Shown here in pieces: positions 28,056 to 37,572 of a stretch of 64,000 nucleotides of DNA. A program made the translations under genes and the position numbers. The notes below the pieces were generated by a model, which was given only the letters and a program-made list of their open reading frames with translations, had not been told where the DNA came from and did not search any database. Source of the stretch: Silanimonas sp021297925 (GTDB lineage Bacteria > Pseudomonadota > Gammaproteobacteria > Xanthomonadales > Xanthomonadaceae); NCBI GenBank assembly GCA_027532825.1, contig JAPZTL010000017.1, positions 62,001 through 126,000 on the forward strand, written 5' to 3'. The stretch's first letter is position 1; the number at the start of each line of letters is the position of its first letter.

Positions 28056-29057
28056 ATGCCCGAGCTTCTCGAACTCACTCCCGAAGGCCTGTACTGCCGC
28101 GCCGGCGATTTCCACGTCGATCCGTGGCGTCCGGTGCCGCGTGCCGTGGTGACGCACGGGCATGCCGACCACGCGCGCCCGGGCATGGGCGTGGTGCACG
28201 CCGCCGAGCCCGGTCTCGGCCTGCTGCGTTGGCGGCTCGGGACGAACCAGGCGCTGCAGGGCCACGGCTATGGCACGCCGTTCCGGCTGGGCGACGCGCG
28301 GGTTTCCCTGCATCCGGCCGGCCACGTGCTGGGCTCGGCGCAGGTCCGCATCGAAGTCGATGGACGCGTCTGGGTGGTCAGCGGCGACTACAAGCGCGAC
28401 GAGGACCCGACCTGCGCGCCCTTCGAGGTCGTGCCCTGCGATGTGTTCATCACCGAGGCCACGTTCGGCCTGCCGGTCTACCGCTGGCGGCCGGCCAGCG
28501 AGGTCGCGGCCGAGATCCGCGCCTGGTGGGACGCTTCCGCCGCGCGCGGCGAAGCGGCGCTGCTGCTGTGTTACGCGCTCGGCAAGGCGCAGCGGATCCT
28601 TGCCGAACTGGCGCGTTTGCCGGGGGGGCTCAACCGCGAGGTGCTGCTGCATGGCGCGATGGGGCCGGGCGTGGCGATCTACCGCGACGCGGGCGTGGTG
28701 CTGCCGCCCACGCGTCCGCTGTCGGAGGAGGCCCGTGGCAAGGACCTGGCCGGCGCGCTGGTGCTGGCGCCGCCCTCGGCCGTCGGCTCGCCGTGGATGC
28801 GTCGGTTCAAGGCGGTGAGCGTCGGTTTCGCCTCGGGCTGGATGCAGCTGCGCGGCAACCGCCGCCGGCGCGGCGTCGATCGCGGCTTCGTGGTCAGCGA
28901 CCACGCCGACTGGGACTCGCTGCTGCGCACCTGCCGCGCAACCGGCGCACGCCGCGTGCTGGCCACGCACGGCAACACCGAGGCGCTGGTGCGCGTGCTG
29001 CGCGACGAGGGCCTCGACGCGGCGGCGCTGAAGACCGAGCTTGGCGGCGAAAACTGA
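28056..29057 (+). CDS. Ligase-associated DNA exonuclease (metallo-beta-lactamase fold)
   Basis: A 333-residue nuclease of the beta-CASP/metallo-beta-lactamase type found beside bacterial ATP-dependent ligases. The metal site HxHxDH is present as HGHADH (His34-His39), followed by HPAGHVLGSAQ, the SGDYKRDED acid, and a C-terminal VSDHADW histidine. It heads a four-gene repair set (exonuclease, ligase, helicase, PdeM) with overlapping genes, known in Pseudomonas putida and others. It presumably trims DNA ends before ligation; that is inference. Its stop overlaps the ligase start. Confidence 0.9.
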   Translation: MPELLELTPEGLYCRAGDFHVDPWRPVPRAVVTHGHADHARPGMGVVHAAEPGLGLLRWRLGTNQALQGHGYGTPFRLGDARVSLHPAGHVLGSAQVRIEVDGRVWVVSGDYKRDEDPTCAPFEVVPCDVFITEATFGLPVYRWRPASEVAAEIRAWWDASAARGEAALLLCYALGKAQRILAELARLPGGLNREVLLHGAMGPGVAIYRDAGVVLPPTRPLSEEARGKDLAGALVLAPPSAVGSPWMRRFKAVSVGFASGWMQLRGNRRRRGVDRGFVVSDHADWDSLLRTCRATGARRVLATHGNTEALVRVLRDEGLDAAALKTELGGEN

Positions 29058-30715
29058 TGCTCGCCTTCGCCGCCCTCTACGACGCAATCGATGCGAGCAC
29101 CGCGCTGACCGACAAGCGCGCGGCCCTCGTCCGCGGCTTGCGTGCGATGCCGGCGGCGGATGCCGCGTGGGCCGTGCACCTGTTGGCTGGCGGAAAGATC
29201 GGTGGCGCCAAGGCCGGAAAGATCGCCGCGAGTGGCGAGTTGCGGCGCTGGTTGTGCGAGGAGAGCGGCCATCCCGAATGGCTGATCGAGGACAGCTACG
29301 CCCATGTCGGCGACCTCGCCGAGACGATCGCGCTGCTGCTGCCCGAGCGCGCTGGGGAGGCGTCGGACGGCGATGCGCCCGGCCTCGCCGAGGAGATCGC
29401 CCGCCTCCGCGCGGTGGCGGGCCGCGACGAGGCCACGCGTCGCGCCGCGGTGGTCGACGGCTGGCGCCGCTGGCGCGGCAGCGCGCGCTTCGTGTTCACC
29501 AAGCTGCTGACCGGCGCGCTGCGCGTGGGCGTCTCCGGTGGCCTCCTGCAGCAGGCGCTCGCGGAGCTGGCGCAGGTGCCGGTGGCGACGATGGCGGAGC
29601 GGCTCGTCGGCGGCATCGCACCGACGCCACAGGCCTGGAGCGTGCTGGTCGCGCCGCTGGGCGACGAGGGGGCCGCCGGCGACCCGGCCAACGATCCGGC
29701 CCAGGCCGCCGAGCGTGCGGCGCGGCCGTATCCCTTCCAGTTCTCGTCGCCGCTTGACGGTGATCCCGGCGCGCTGGGCCCGATCGACGACTGGCAGTTG
29801 GAATGGAAGTGGGACGGCATCCGCGCGCAGCTGATCCGCCGTGCCGGCCGCGTGGTGCTGTGGTCGCGGGGCGAAGAGCGCCTCGATGGCCGGTTTCCCG
29901 ACGTGGAGGGCGCAGCGATGGCGCTGCCCGACGGCACCGTTCTGGATGGCGAGCTGCTGGCCTGGCGCGATGGCGCACCCTTGCCCTTCGCCGTGCTGCA
30001 TACCCGCATCCAGCGCAAGCGCCCCGGGCCCAAGGTGCTTGCCGAGGCTCCGGTGCGCTTCCTCGCCTTCGATCTTCTCGAGGACGAGGGCGTCGATCGC
30101 CGCGACGCGCCGCTGCGCCAGCGTCGCGCGCGCCTCGAGGCACGGGTGGACGCGATGTCCCTCGACGCGATCGGCCTCTCGCCGGTGCTCTCGCCGGCCG
30201 ATTGGGCGGCGGCCGCGGCCTTGCGGGCGGCGGCGCGCCAGCACCAGGCCGAGGGCCTGATGCTCAAGCATCGCGCCGGCGCGTATCGCGCCGGTCGGCG
30301 CCGTGGCGAGACGTGGAAGTGGAAGCTCGACCCGCGCAGCGTCGATGCCGTGCTGCTCTATGCGCAGGCCGGGCATGGGCGACGCTCGACCCTGCACACC
30401 GACGGCACCTTCGCGCTCTGGGACGGCGAGGCGCTGGTGCCGGTTGCGAAGGCCTACTCGGGCCTCACCGACGCGGAGTTCCTCGAACTCGACCGCTGGA
30501 TCCGAGCGCACACGCGCGAACGTTTCGGCCCGGTGCGCGCGGTCGAGCCGCAGCTGGTGTTCGAGATCGGCTTCGAGGGCGTGCAGGCCTCGCCGCGCCA
30601 CAAGAGCGGCGTCGCGGTGCGTTTCCCGCGCATCCTGCGCTGGCGGCGCGACAAGGCCGCGCACGAGGCCGATGTGCTGGCCACGCTGAAGGCGATGATC
30701 GATGGCGACGCCTGA
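29057..30715 (+). CDS. ATP-dependent DNA ligase (ligase-associated repair set)
   Basis: A 552-residue ligase with an N-terminal DNA-binding domain (about residues 1-200), the nucleotidyltransferase domain with active-site lysine in EWKWDGIR (Lys251), motif III LAFDLLEDEG, motif IV EGLMLKH and motif V ETWKWK, and an OB-fold C-domain with FEIGFEGVQ. It is separate from the NAD-dependent LigA used in replication. The frame is open far upstream, but the ATG at 29057 overlaps the exonuclease stop. It overlaps the helicase start by 14 bases. Confidence 0.93.
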   Translation: MLAFAALYDAIDASTALTDKRAALVRGLRAMPAADAAWAVHLLAGGKIGGAKAGKIAASGELRRWLCEESGHPEWLIEDSYAHVGDLAETIALLLPERAGEASDGDAPGLAEEIARLRAVAGRDEATRRAAVVDGWRRWRGSARFVFTKLLTGALRVGVSGGLLQQALAELAQVPVATMAERLVGGIAPTPQAWSVLVAPLGDEGAAGDPANDPAQAAERAARPYPFQFSSPLDGDPGALGPIDDWQLEWKWDGIRAQLIRRAGRVVLWSRGEERLDGRFPDVEGAAMALPDGTVLDGELLAWRDGAPLPFAVLHTRIQRKRPGPKVLAEAPVRFLAFDLLEDEGVDRRDAPLRQRRARLEARVDAMSLDAIGLSPVLSPADWAAAAALRAAARQHQAEGLMLKHRAGAYRAGRRRGETWKWKLDPRSVDAVLLYAQAGHGRRSTLHTDGTFALWDGEALVPVAKAYSGLTDAEFLELDRWIRAHTRERFGPVRAVEPQLVFEIGFEGVQASPRHKSGVAVRFPRILRWRRDKAAHEADVLATLKAMIDGDA

Positions 30716-33218
30716 GGCGCTGGAGGGCTGGTTCGCGGCGCGCGGCTTCGCGCCCGCGGCGTTCCAGCGCGAGGCCTGGACCGCGCAGGCCGAGGGCCGC
30801 AGCGGGCTGGTGAACGCGCCCACCGGCCGCGGCAAGACGCTGGCCGTCGCCGGTGGGCCTTTGCGTGGGGCGCTGGCCGACGCGCCGACGGCCCCGCAGC
30901 TGCTCTGGATCACGCCGCTCAAGGCCTTGGCCGAGGACACCCGTCGGGCCTTGCAGGCCGTGGCCGAGGGCTGCGGCGCGATGCAGGCGATCCCGGCGTC
31001 GGCGGGCGCACGGGCCGGCAAGCCCGCGCCGCTGCGCGTGGGCCTGCGCAGCGGCGACGCGGGCAGCGCCGAACGCGCGCGGGCCCGGCGCGGCGCCGAT
31101 GCGTGGCTGGTCAGCACGCCGGAATCCCTGAGCGGCCTGCTCAGCCATGGCGACACCGCCGAAGCGCTCTCGCGCCTGCGCTGGCTCGTCGTCGACGAGT
31201 GGCACGAACTGCTCGGCAGCAAGCGCGGCGTGCTGCTGCAGCTCGCCATCGCCCGGCTGCGGGCGCTGAACCCCGGCCTGCGCGTCTGGGGCGTCTCGGC
31301 CACGGTCGGCAACCCCGACGAAGCGCTGGCGGCGCTCTGCCCGGACCCGCGCGATCCGCGGCGTCCGCATCCCGACGCCGTTCGCATCGTCGACCCGCGC
31401 CCCAAGCCGATCGAACTCGCCACCCTGCTGCCGGCCACCGGCGAGCGCTTCCCCTTCGCCGGCCACCTTGGCCTGAAGCAGCTGCCGCGCGTGCTGCAGG
31501 CGATCCTCGCCGCGCCGTCCTCGCTGCTGTTCACCAACACCCGCGCGCAGGCCGAGCTCTGGCACCAGGCGCTGGCCGCCGTGTGGCCCGAAGACCCGTC
31601 GACGCTCGCCTTGCACCATGGCTCGCTGGACGCCAACCTGCGCCGCGCCGCGGAGGACGGGCTGCGGGCGGGGCGCCTGCGCTGCGTGGTGGCCACGTCC
31701 AGCCTCGACCTCGGCGTCGACTTTCCCGATGTCGCGCAGGTGCTGCAGGTCGGCAGCCCGAAGGGCGTCGCCCGCCTCGTGCAGCGCGCCGGACGCAGCG
31801 GGCATCGCCCCGGCGAGCCCAGCCGCGTGGTCGCCGTGCCCTCGCACGCGCTGGAGATCGTCGAATACGCCGCGCTGCGACGCGCGCTCGCCGACGGCCG
31901 GCTCGAGCCGCGGCTGCCACCGCGGCTCTGCCTCGACGTGCTGGCCCAGCACGTCGTCAGCTGCGCGGTGGCCGGCCCGACCGACGCCGACGCACTGCTG
32001 GCCGAGGTGCGCGGCACGCACGCCTTCGCCGGACTCGCCGACAGCGCGTGGACGGCGGTGCTCGCCTTCGTCGAGCGCGGCGGCGAAGCGCTGCAGCATT
32101 ACCCCGAGTACCGCCGCGTCGAGCGTGACGCGTCGGGTCGCCTCGTCGTCACCGATCGCCGCCAGCAGCTCCGGCATCGGCTCTCGATCGGCACCATCAC
32201 CGGGGACGGCCACCTCACCGTGCAGCTGCTCAAGGGCGGGCGGCTTGGCAGCGTCGAAGAGAGCTTCCTCGGCCGCCTGAACCCCGGCGAGGTCTTCCAG
32301 TTCGCCGGCCGCGCGCTCGAGCTCGTACAGCTGCGCGACATGACGGCCTATGTGCGGATCGCGAAGACCAAGGCCGGCAACGTGCCGCGCTGGGCGGGCG
32401 GCACCCTGCCGCTGTCGGCCACGCTGGGCGAGGCCGTGCAGGCCGAGCTGGCGGGGCAGGGGGGCGAAGGTGGCGAGGGGCCGGAGCGCGCGGCCAGCGC
32501 GCCGCTGCGGGCGCTGCAGTCGCGCCTCTCGGCCCTGCCCGCACCGGGCCGCTTGCTCGCTGAAGTCATCGCCACCCGCGATGGGCCGCGGCTGTTCGTC
32601 TACCCCTTCGCCGGGCGCCACGTGCACGAGGGCCTCGCCGCCCTCGTCGCGCTGCGCCTCGGGCGCCTCGCGCCGAACACGTTCACCCTCGCCGCCAACG
32701 ACTACGGCTTCGTGCTGGCCCCGCACACGAAGCGCGGCTTCGCGGCGCTGGGCCTCGACGCGGCCATCCTGCGGCGGGCGCTCTCGCCCGAGGGCCTGCA
32801 GGACGACCTCGCCGCCAGCCTCAACCTGTCCGAACTCGCGCGCCGGCAGTTCCGCGAGGTCGCGCGCATCGCCGGCCTGCTGCCGCCCTCGCTGCCGGGC
32901 CGCGCGCCGCGCAGCCTGAGGTCGCTGCAGGCCAGCAGCAGCCTGCTGTTCGACGTGCTGCGCCAGCACGACCCCGGCCACCTGCTGCTGGCGCAGGCCG
33001 AGGCCGAGGTCTTCGAGGCGCAGCTCGATGCCACCCGCCTGCGCGCGACGCTCGACGCGGCCGCGCGTGCCGGGCTGGTGCTGGCGACGCCGCCCACGCT
33101 CACCCCGCTCGCGTTCCCGCTGTGGGCGGAGCAGCAGCGCGGCACCCTCAGTACCGAGGACTGGAAGGCCCGCGTCGAACGCGCGGCCGCCCTGCTCGAG
33201 GACGCGCATGGCGATTGA
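30702..33218 (+). CDS. Ligase-associated DEXH-box helicase (Lhr-type)
   Basis: An 838-residue superfamily 2 helicase with the Lhr core. Visible motifs: Q-motif-like AFQREAW, Walker A TGRGKT (Lys45), LLWITPLKALAEDTRRAL, DEWH box (Asp165-His168) with the Lhr-typical ELLGSKRG, GVSATVGN, LFTNTRAQAELWHQ, and motif VI QRAGRSGHRPG. The C-terminal region (about 450-838) is the winged-helix and Lhr core. It likely unwinds DNA 3' to 5' in the same repair process as the ligase. It overlaps both neighbours. Confidence 0.93.
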   Translation: MATPEALEGWFAARGFAPAAFQREAWTAQAEGRSGLVNAPTGRGKTLAVAGGPLRGALADAPTAPQLLWITPLKALAEDTRRALQAVAEGCGAMQAIPASAGARAGKPAPLRVGLRSGDAGSAERARARRGADAWLVSTPESLSGLLSHGDTAEALSRLRWLVVDEWHELLGSKRGVLLQLAIARLRALNPGLRVWGVSATVGNPDEALAALCPDPRDPRRPHPDAVRIVDPRPKPIELATLLPATGERFPFAGHLGLKQLPRVLQAILAAPSSLLFTNTRAQAELWHQALAAVWPEDPSTLALHHGSLDANLRRAAEDGLRAGRLRCVVATSSLDLGVDFPDVAQVLQVGSPKGVARLVQRAGRSGHRPGEPSRVVAVPSHALEIVEYAALRRALADGRLEPRLPPRLCLDVLAQHVVSCAVAGPTDADALLAEVRGTHAFAGLADSAWTAVLAFVERGGEALQHYPEYRRVERDASGRLVVTDRRQQLRHRLSIGTITGDGHLTVQLLKGGRLGSVEESFLGRLNPGEVFQFAGRALELVQLRDMTAYVRIAKTKAGNVPRWAGGTLPLSATLGEAVQAELAGQGGEGGEGPERAASAPLRALQSRLSALPAPGRLLAEVIATRDGPRLFVYPFAGRHVHEGLAALVALRLGRLAPNTFTLAANDYGFVLAPHTKRGFAALGLDAAILRRALSPEGLQDDLAASLNLSELARRQFREVARIAGLLPPSLPGRAPRSLRSLQASSSLLFDVLRQHDPGHLLLAQAEAEVFEAQLDATRLRATLDAAARAGLVLATPPTLTPLAFPLWAEQQRGTLSTEDWKARVERAAALLEDAHGD

Positions 33219-33891
33219 GCCCGCGGCCTTCGAGGTCGGCATGCCGCGCGCCTTCGAGATTGGCGACGAGGCCTTCGCGATGTACGGCGGCCGCGCCCTG
33301 CACTGGCCGGTGGCGGACGCCCTGTTGATCGCCGACCTGCACCTCGGCAAGGGCGCGGTCTTCCGCCGCGCCGGCCTGCCGGTGCCGCGCGGGGGCACCG
33401 CCGGCGACCTCGCGCGCCTTGCCGCCCTGCTGGCCCGTACCCGCGTCGCGCGGCTCGTGATCCTGGGCGACGTGCTGCACGGTGCCCTGCACGACGACGC
33501 CGGCTGGCGCGAGGACTGGGCGGCCTTCCGCGCGCAGCACGCCACGTTGCGCATCGAGGCCATCGTCGGCAACCACGATCGCGCGCTGCCAACCGGCGCC
33601 GACGCGCTGGGGCTGGTGCTGCGGGACGAGGGCACGGCCGAGCGCGGCATCGCCCTGTGCCACGAGCCCGAGCACGCCCCGCCCGATCGCCCGAGCGTCT
33701 CCGGCCACATCCACCCGGCCGTCGCCGTGCCGGGGCTGGGGCGCCTGCCGGCCTTCTGGTGGCGTGCCCGTGCGCGCCAACTCGTGCTGCCCGCCTTCAG
33801 CGCCTTCACCGGCCGGGGGCGCGTCCTGGCGGCCCCCGGCGACCGCCTCCACGCCTGCGCGGGCCACGCGGTGCTGCCGGCCCCGGCGTGA
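33208..33891 (+). CDS. pdeM: Ligase-associated DNA damage response endonuclease PdeM
   Basis: A 227-residue binuclear metallophosphoesterase. The conserved metal ligands appear as ADLHLGKG, LGDVLHG, GNHDR and SGHIHP. This family (MPE in P. putida) is a manganese-dependent DNA endonuclease encoded with the ligase, helicase and exonuclease described here. The ATG at 33208 lies inside the last codons of the helicase and gives the conserved N-terminus. It is the fourth and last gene of the repair set. Confidence 0.9.
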   Translation: MAIEPAAFEVGMPRAFEIGDEAFAMYGGRALHWPVADALLIADLHLGKGAVFRRAGLPVPRGGTAGDLARLAALLARTRVARLVILGDVLHGALHDDAGWREDWAAFRAQHATLRIEAIVGNHDRALPTGADALGLVLRDEGTAERGIALCHEPEHAPPDRPSVSGHIHPAVAVPGLGRLPAFWWRARARQLVLPAFSAFTGRGRVLAAPGDRLHACAGHAVLPAPA

Positions 33892-33957
33892 GGGGGTCCG
33901 ATGGTGGCGCCGATCCTGCGTATGCTCGCGGCTCCGTTGATGCGTCGAGCCTCCGCC

Positions 33958-35289
33958 ATGCGCCTGCCTGTCGCCGCCCACGCCCTGTTGCTGCCGCTCG
34001 CCGTCGCGCTCGCCCTGCTGCCGGCGGTGGCCTGCGCCGCGCCCGATCCGGCCCGCGTCGATGCCGCCATCGCCGGCGTCCTGCCCGAGATGACCGCGTG
34101 GCGCCGCGACATCCACCAGCATCCGGAGCTGGGCACGCTCGAGGTGCGCACGGCGGCCAAGGTCGCCGGACACCTGCGCGGCCTCGGGCTCGAGGTGCGG
34201 ACCGGCATCGGCGGCACGGGCGTCGCCGCCGTCATACGCGGCGCTCGGCCGGGGCCCCGGATCGCGCTCCGCGCCGACATGGACGCGCTGCCGGTCACCG
34301 AGGCCACCGGCCTGCCCTTCGCTTCCACCGTGCGCACCACCTACCGCAGCCAGGAGGTGGGCGTCATGCACGCCTGCGGCCACGACGCGCACGTCGCCAT
34401 CCTGATGGCCGCGGCCGAGGCCCTGGTCGCCCTCAAAGGCGAGCTCGCCGGCGAGGTGATGGTGATCTTCCAGCCCGCCGAGGAGGGCCCGCCGGTGCCC
34501 GGACAGATCGTCGGCGCCAAGGCGATGATCGACGACGGCCTGTTCCGCGACTTCCGCCCCGAGGCGATCTTCGGCCTGCACGTCTGGTCGGCGCTGCCGG
34601 CCGGCAGCGTGGGCTTCCGCGGCGGCCCGACGATGGCCTCCGTCGACGAGTGGCGCCTCGTGGTCCGCGGCCGGCAGACGCACGGCGCCCGCCCGTGGGA
34701 CGGCGTCGATCCGATCACGATCGCGGCGCAGGTGCAGCTGGCGATGCAGGCCATCGTCGCCCGCCAGGTCGACACCGTGCGCTCGCCGGTGGTGCTGTCC
34801 ACGGGCCAGGTCCAGGCCGGCGTGCGCTTCAACATCATCCCCGACGAGGCCGTGATGACCGGGACGCTGCGCGCCTTCGACGCCGAGGTCCGCCGCGACG
34901 TCATCGCCCGCCTCGAACGCACCGCCAAGGCCATCGCCGAGGCGGCCGGCGGCAGCGCCGAACTCACGGTCAACATGAACGCGCCGCTGACCGCGAACGC
35001 CTTCGAGCGCACGCAGCGCGGCGGCGCGGCCCTGCGCGCCGCGCTCGGCGGGGACCGGGTCGTCGAGATGCCGCTGCTGACCATCGGCGAGGACTTCTCG
35101 CAGTTCAGCACGGTGGCGCCGACCTTCTTCTGGTTCGTCGGCAGCACCGGGCCCGGCATCGATCCGCGCCGCGCGCCGATGAACCATTCACCGCAGTTCC
35201 TGCTCGACGAATCGGCGCTCGAGGCCGGGTTGCGTTCGATGCTGGCCGTCGCGCTCGAGGCGCTCGGTCCGCCGCCGCCTACACCCTGA
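33958..35289 (+). CDS. M20 family amidohydrolase, exported
   Basis: A 443-residue metallohydrolase of the M20/AbgA/hippurate hydrolase family. Conserved elements: WRRDIHQHPELG, LRADMDALPV, the metal-binding MHACGHDAH and AEEGPP, and a dimerisation domain between. The N-terminus (RLPVAAHALLLPLAVALALL then VACA) is a signal peptide, so the enzyme is probably periplasmic. Such enzymes remove N-acyl or amide groups from amino acids. ATGs at 33901 and 33940 are also in frame; 33958 gives the best signal peptide. The substrate is unknown. Confidence 0.88.
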   Translation: MRLPVAAHALLLPLAVALALLPAVACAAPDPARVDAAIAGVLPEMTAWRRDIHQHPELGTLEVRTAAKVAGHLRGLGLEVRTGIGGTGVAAVIRGARPGPRIALRADMDALPVTEATGLPFASTVRTTYRSQEVGVMHACGHDAHVAILMAAAEALVALKGELAGEVMVIFQPAEEGPPVPGQIVGAKAMIDDGLFRDFRPEAIFGLHVWSALPAGSVGFRGGPTMASVDEWRLVVRGRQTHGARPWDGVDPITIAAQVQLAMQAIVARQVDTVRSPVVLSTGQVQAGVRFNIIPDEAVMTGTLRAFDAEVRRDVIARLERTAKAIAEAAGGSAELTVNMNAPLTANAFERTQRGGAALRAALGGDRVVEMPLLTIGEDFSQFSTVAPTFFWFVGSTGPGIDPRRAPMNHSPQFLLDESALEAGLRSMLAVALEALGPPPPTP

Positions 35290-35301
35290 TCCGGCGGGGC
35301 C

Positions 35302-37566
35302 ATGCGCCGGAATCCCTACCAAGCCGTCGTCCTGCCACTTCTGGTGGCCCTGCTCGTCGGCCTCGACGTGCTGTCGCCGTTCGACACCCGGGCCTACGAC
35401 CAGCTGATGCGCCTGCAGCAGGCCACGCCGCCGCCCGAGATCCTGCTGGTCAGCATCGACGGCGAGTCCGAGCGCCGCTACCCGGAGTTCATCGAGCGCC
35501 GGCCCTTGGCCCTGGCCCGCCTCGTGCACCGCCTGAACCAGGTGAAGCCGCGCGTCATCGGCGCTTACATCGCCTTCGACCCGCGCGATCCGCGCGACCG
35601 CGACGGGCTGCCGGTCCTCCGCGAGGCTTTGGCCGAGCACGGCCGCACCGTGGGCAAGGCCTTCACCATCGACGAGCCGAACCGCAGCGCCGAGCGGGCG
35701 TTCGTCGAAACCGAACAGGCGGGGTTCCACACCATCGGCCTGCAGCTGATCGGCGTCGGCGACGACAACGTCGTCCGGGGCGCGTTCTACGCCGCGCCGC
35801 TCGCCGGAGCCCTGCGCAGCAGCTTCGCGATGGCGGTGCTGCAGGAGGCCGGCGACCTGCTGCCCGAGCCGCGCCGCGCGGCGCTGCAGGCGGCCATGGA
35901 CTCGCCGACGGTCGAGGAGGATTTCTACCCGATCGCGTTCTTCGGCGGCGCCGGGACGATCCGCACGGTCCGCGCCGCCGACGTGCTCGACGGCACCGTG
36001 CACCCGGACGTCTGGCGCGACCGCATCGTGATCATCGGCCAGGCCGAGCAGGACCACCAGATCAACCTGACCACCTCGGTGTCGCCCTGGGCCTCGGAAG
36101 GCCTGACGGTCGACGAGTTCGAGGCGCAGGCCGCCGCCGCCCTCATGACCGGCCGCGTTTTCCGGTCCCTGCCGCCCTGGGGCGCCGCCGCGGTGGTCGG
36201 TGGCCTGCTGCTCGCCTTCGCGGCGCTGCTCGCCCGGGTCCGACAGCATCGCGTGCTGCCCGCGGCGATCGTGGCCATGGCCGCCATCGGCATCGCCTAC
36301 GTGTCGGCCTGCTTCGCCCTGTTCTGGCTGCCGCCCGTCGCGCTCTTCGTCGCGCTGCCGATGCAGCTCGGCATCGAGCTGAGCCAACGCTACTCGCGCG
36401 CCGCCGCCCAGCTCGCGGCGGAGATCGCCGTCCTCCGCCGCGAGGCCGCGCCCAGCGCGGCGGCCACCGGCCGATTCGACGTCGAGCAGGCCCTGCTCGC
36501 GGTGCGCGAGGCCATCGCCAGCATCCGCCAGCAGCGCGAATACGTGCATCGCCTGATCGATGTGCAGCCCGCGGCGATCGTCGTCGTCGACGGCCAGCAG
36601 CGGGTCCGGCTCTGCAACGCGCAGGCCCTGGCCTGGCGCAGCGATCCCGACGCGCCGACCGGCACCCTGCGCGACTGGCTGGCGGCGGTGAGGCTCGCCT
36701 TGCCCGGCGAACTGTCGCGGTACGTCGGTACCGGCAGCGCGCGCCTGCTCGCCCGCGCCGGCGACCGCGACGTGATCGTGGCGGTCGAGCCGCTCCCCAC
36801 CGGCCGCGGACGCGACCAGCACGACACCCTGGTCTGCGTCACCGAGGTCTCCAGCCTTGTCGTCGAGCAGGCCGAGCGCCAGGCCGCCATCGATTTCCTG
36901 TCGCACGACCTCCGCGCGCCGGCCCATGCCCTCATCGATCTCTGCGAGGGTGCGCAGCAGGACCCCGGCCTCGCGCCGCAGACGCGGCAGATCCTGCACA
37001 CGGCCGAGCGCCTGTCGCGCCGTCTGGTGCAGATGGCCACCACCTACCTCGACTTCGTGCGCTCCGCCTCGCCGGAGGCCTTCACCCGCAACGACCCGGT
37101 GCTGCTCGCCGACGTGGTGCTCGAGGCCATCGAGACCTGCGCCCCCGAGGCGGTCGTCAAGTCGCTGAAGCTCGACGTCGCGGTCGAGGGCGGCGAGGAC
37201 GGCTGGGTGACCGGCGACGCGGCCCTGCTCCGCCGCGCCGTCGAGAATCTCCTGACCAACGCGGTCAAGGTGACGGCGACGGGTGGTCGCATCGAGGTGC
37301 GGCTGGAGCGTCGCGGCGCGTCGATGGCGATCATCGTCCGCGACGAGGGGCCGGGCATCGCACCGGCGCGCCGCAGCCAGATCTTCCAGCGCTTCGGCCC
37401 GCAGGCCGGCAAGGTCGGCGGGGGGCGCTCCGTCGGCCTCGGCTTGGCGATGGTGATGAGCGTGGTGGCCCGCCACCGCGGCCTGGTCTTCGTGGACGAC
37501 CGCCCCGAGGGCGGCGCCGAGTTCCGCATCGAACTGCCCCTCGAGGTTGAGGCGGCCGCGGGCTGA
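35302..37566 (+). CDS. CHASE2 domain sensor histidine kinase
   Basis: A 754-residue membrane kinase. Order: N-terminal helix (residues about 8-25), an extracytoplasmic CHASE2 domain (about 28-280, with ILLVSIDGESERRYPE), three closely spaced helices (about 290-360), a PAS-like region (about 415-520), a HisKA box with His535 in FLSHDLRAPAH, and an HATPase domain with ENLLTNAV, DEGPGIAP and GLGLAM. It ends 6 bases from the convergent OmpR-type regulator, which is its probable partner. The stimulus is unknown. Confidence 0.9.
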   Translation: MRRNPYQAVVLPLLVALLVGLDVLSPFDTRAYDQLMRLQQATPPPEILLVSIDGESERRYPEFIERRPLALARLVHRLNQVKPRVIGAYIAFDPRDPRDRDGLPVLREALAEHGRTVGKAFTIDEPNRSAERAFVETEQAGFHTIGLQLIGVGDDNVVRGAFYAAPLAGALRSSFAMAVLQEAGDLLPEPRRAALQAAMDSPTVEEDFYPIAFFGGAGTIRTVRAADVLDGTVHPDVWRDRIVIIGQAEQDHQINLTTSVSPWASEGLTVDEFEAQAAAALMTGRVFRSLPPWGAAAVVGGLLLAFAALLARVRQHRVLPAAIVAMAAIGIAYVSACFALFWLPPVALFVALPMQLGIELSQRYSRAAAQLAAEIAVLRREAAPSAAATGRFDVEQALLAVREAIASIRQQREYVHRLIDVQPAAIVVVDGQQRVRLCNAQALAWRSDPDAPTGTLRDWLAAVRLALPGELSRYVGTGSARLLARAGDRDVIVAVEPLPTGRGRDQHDTLVCVTEVSSLVVEQAERQAAIDFLSHDLRAPAHALIDLCEGAQQDPGLAPQTRQILHTAERLSRRLVQMATTYLDFVRSASPEAFTRNDPVLLADVVLEAIETCAPEAVVKSLKLDVAVEGGEDGWVTGDAALLRRAVENLLTNAVKVTATGGRIEVRLERRGASMAIIVRDEGPGIAPARRSQIFQRFGPQAGKVGGGRSVGLGLAMVMSVVARHRGLVFVDDRPEGGAEFRIELPLEVEAAAG

Positions 37567-37572
37567 GCCCGG

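Noticed and set aside
28679..32017. A 1112-codon minus-strand open frame across the ligase and helicase
   Set aside because: It lies opposite two genes with full catalytic motifs, and its sequence is low-complexity and Ser/Arg/Ala-rich.
33657..37550. A 1297-codon plus-strand open frame over pdeM, the amidohydrolase and the kinase
   Set aside because: It is the +1/+2 frame of three recognised genes and shows only Arg/Pro/Gly-rich sequence.
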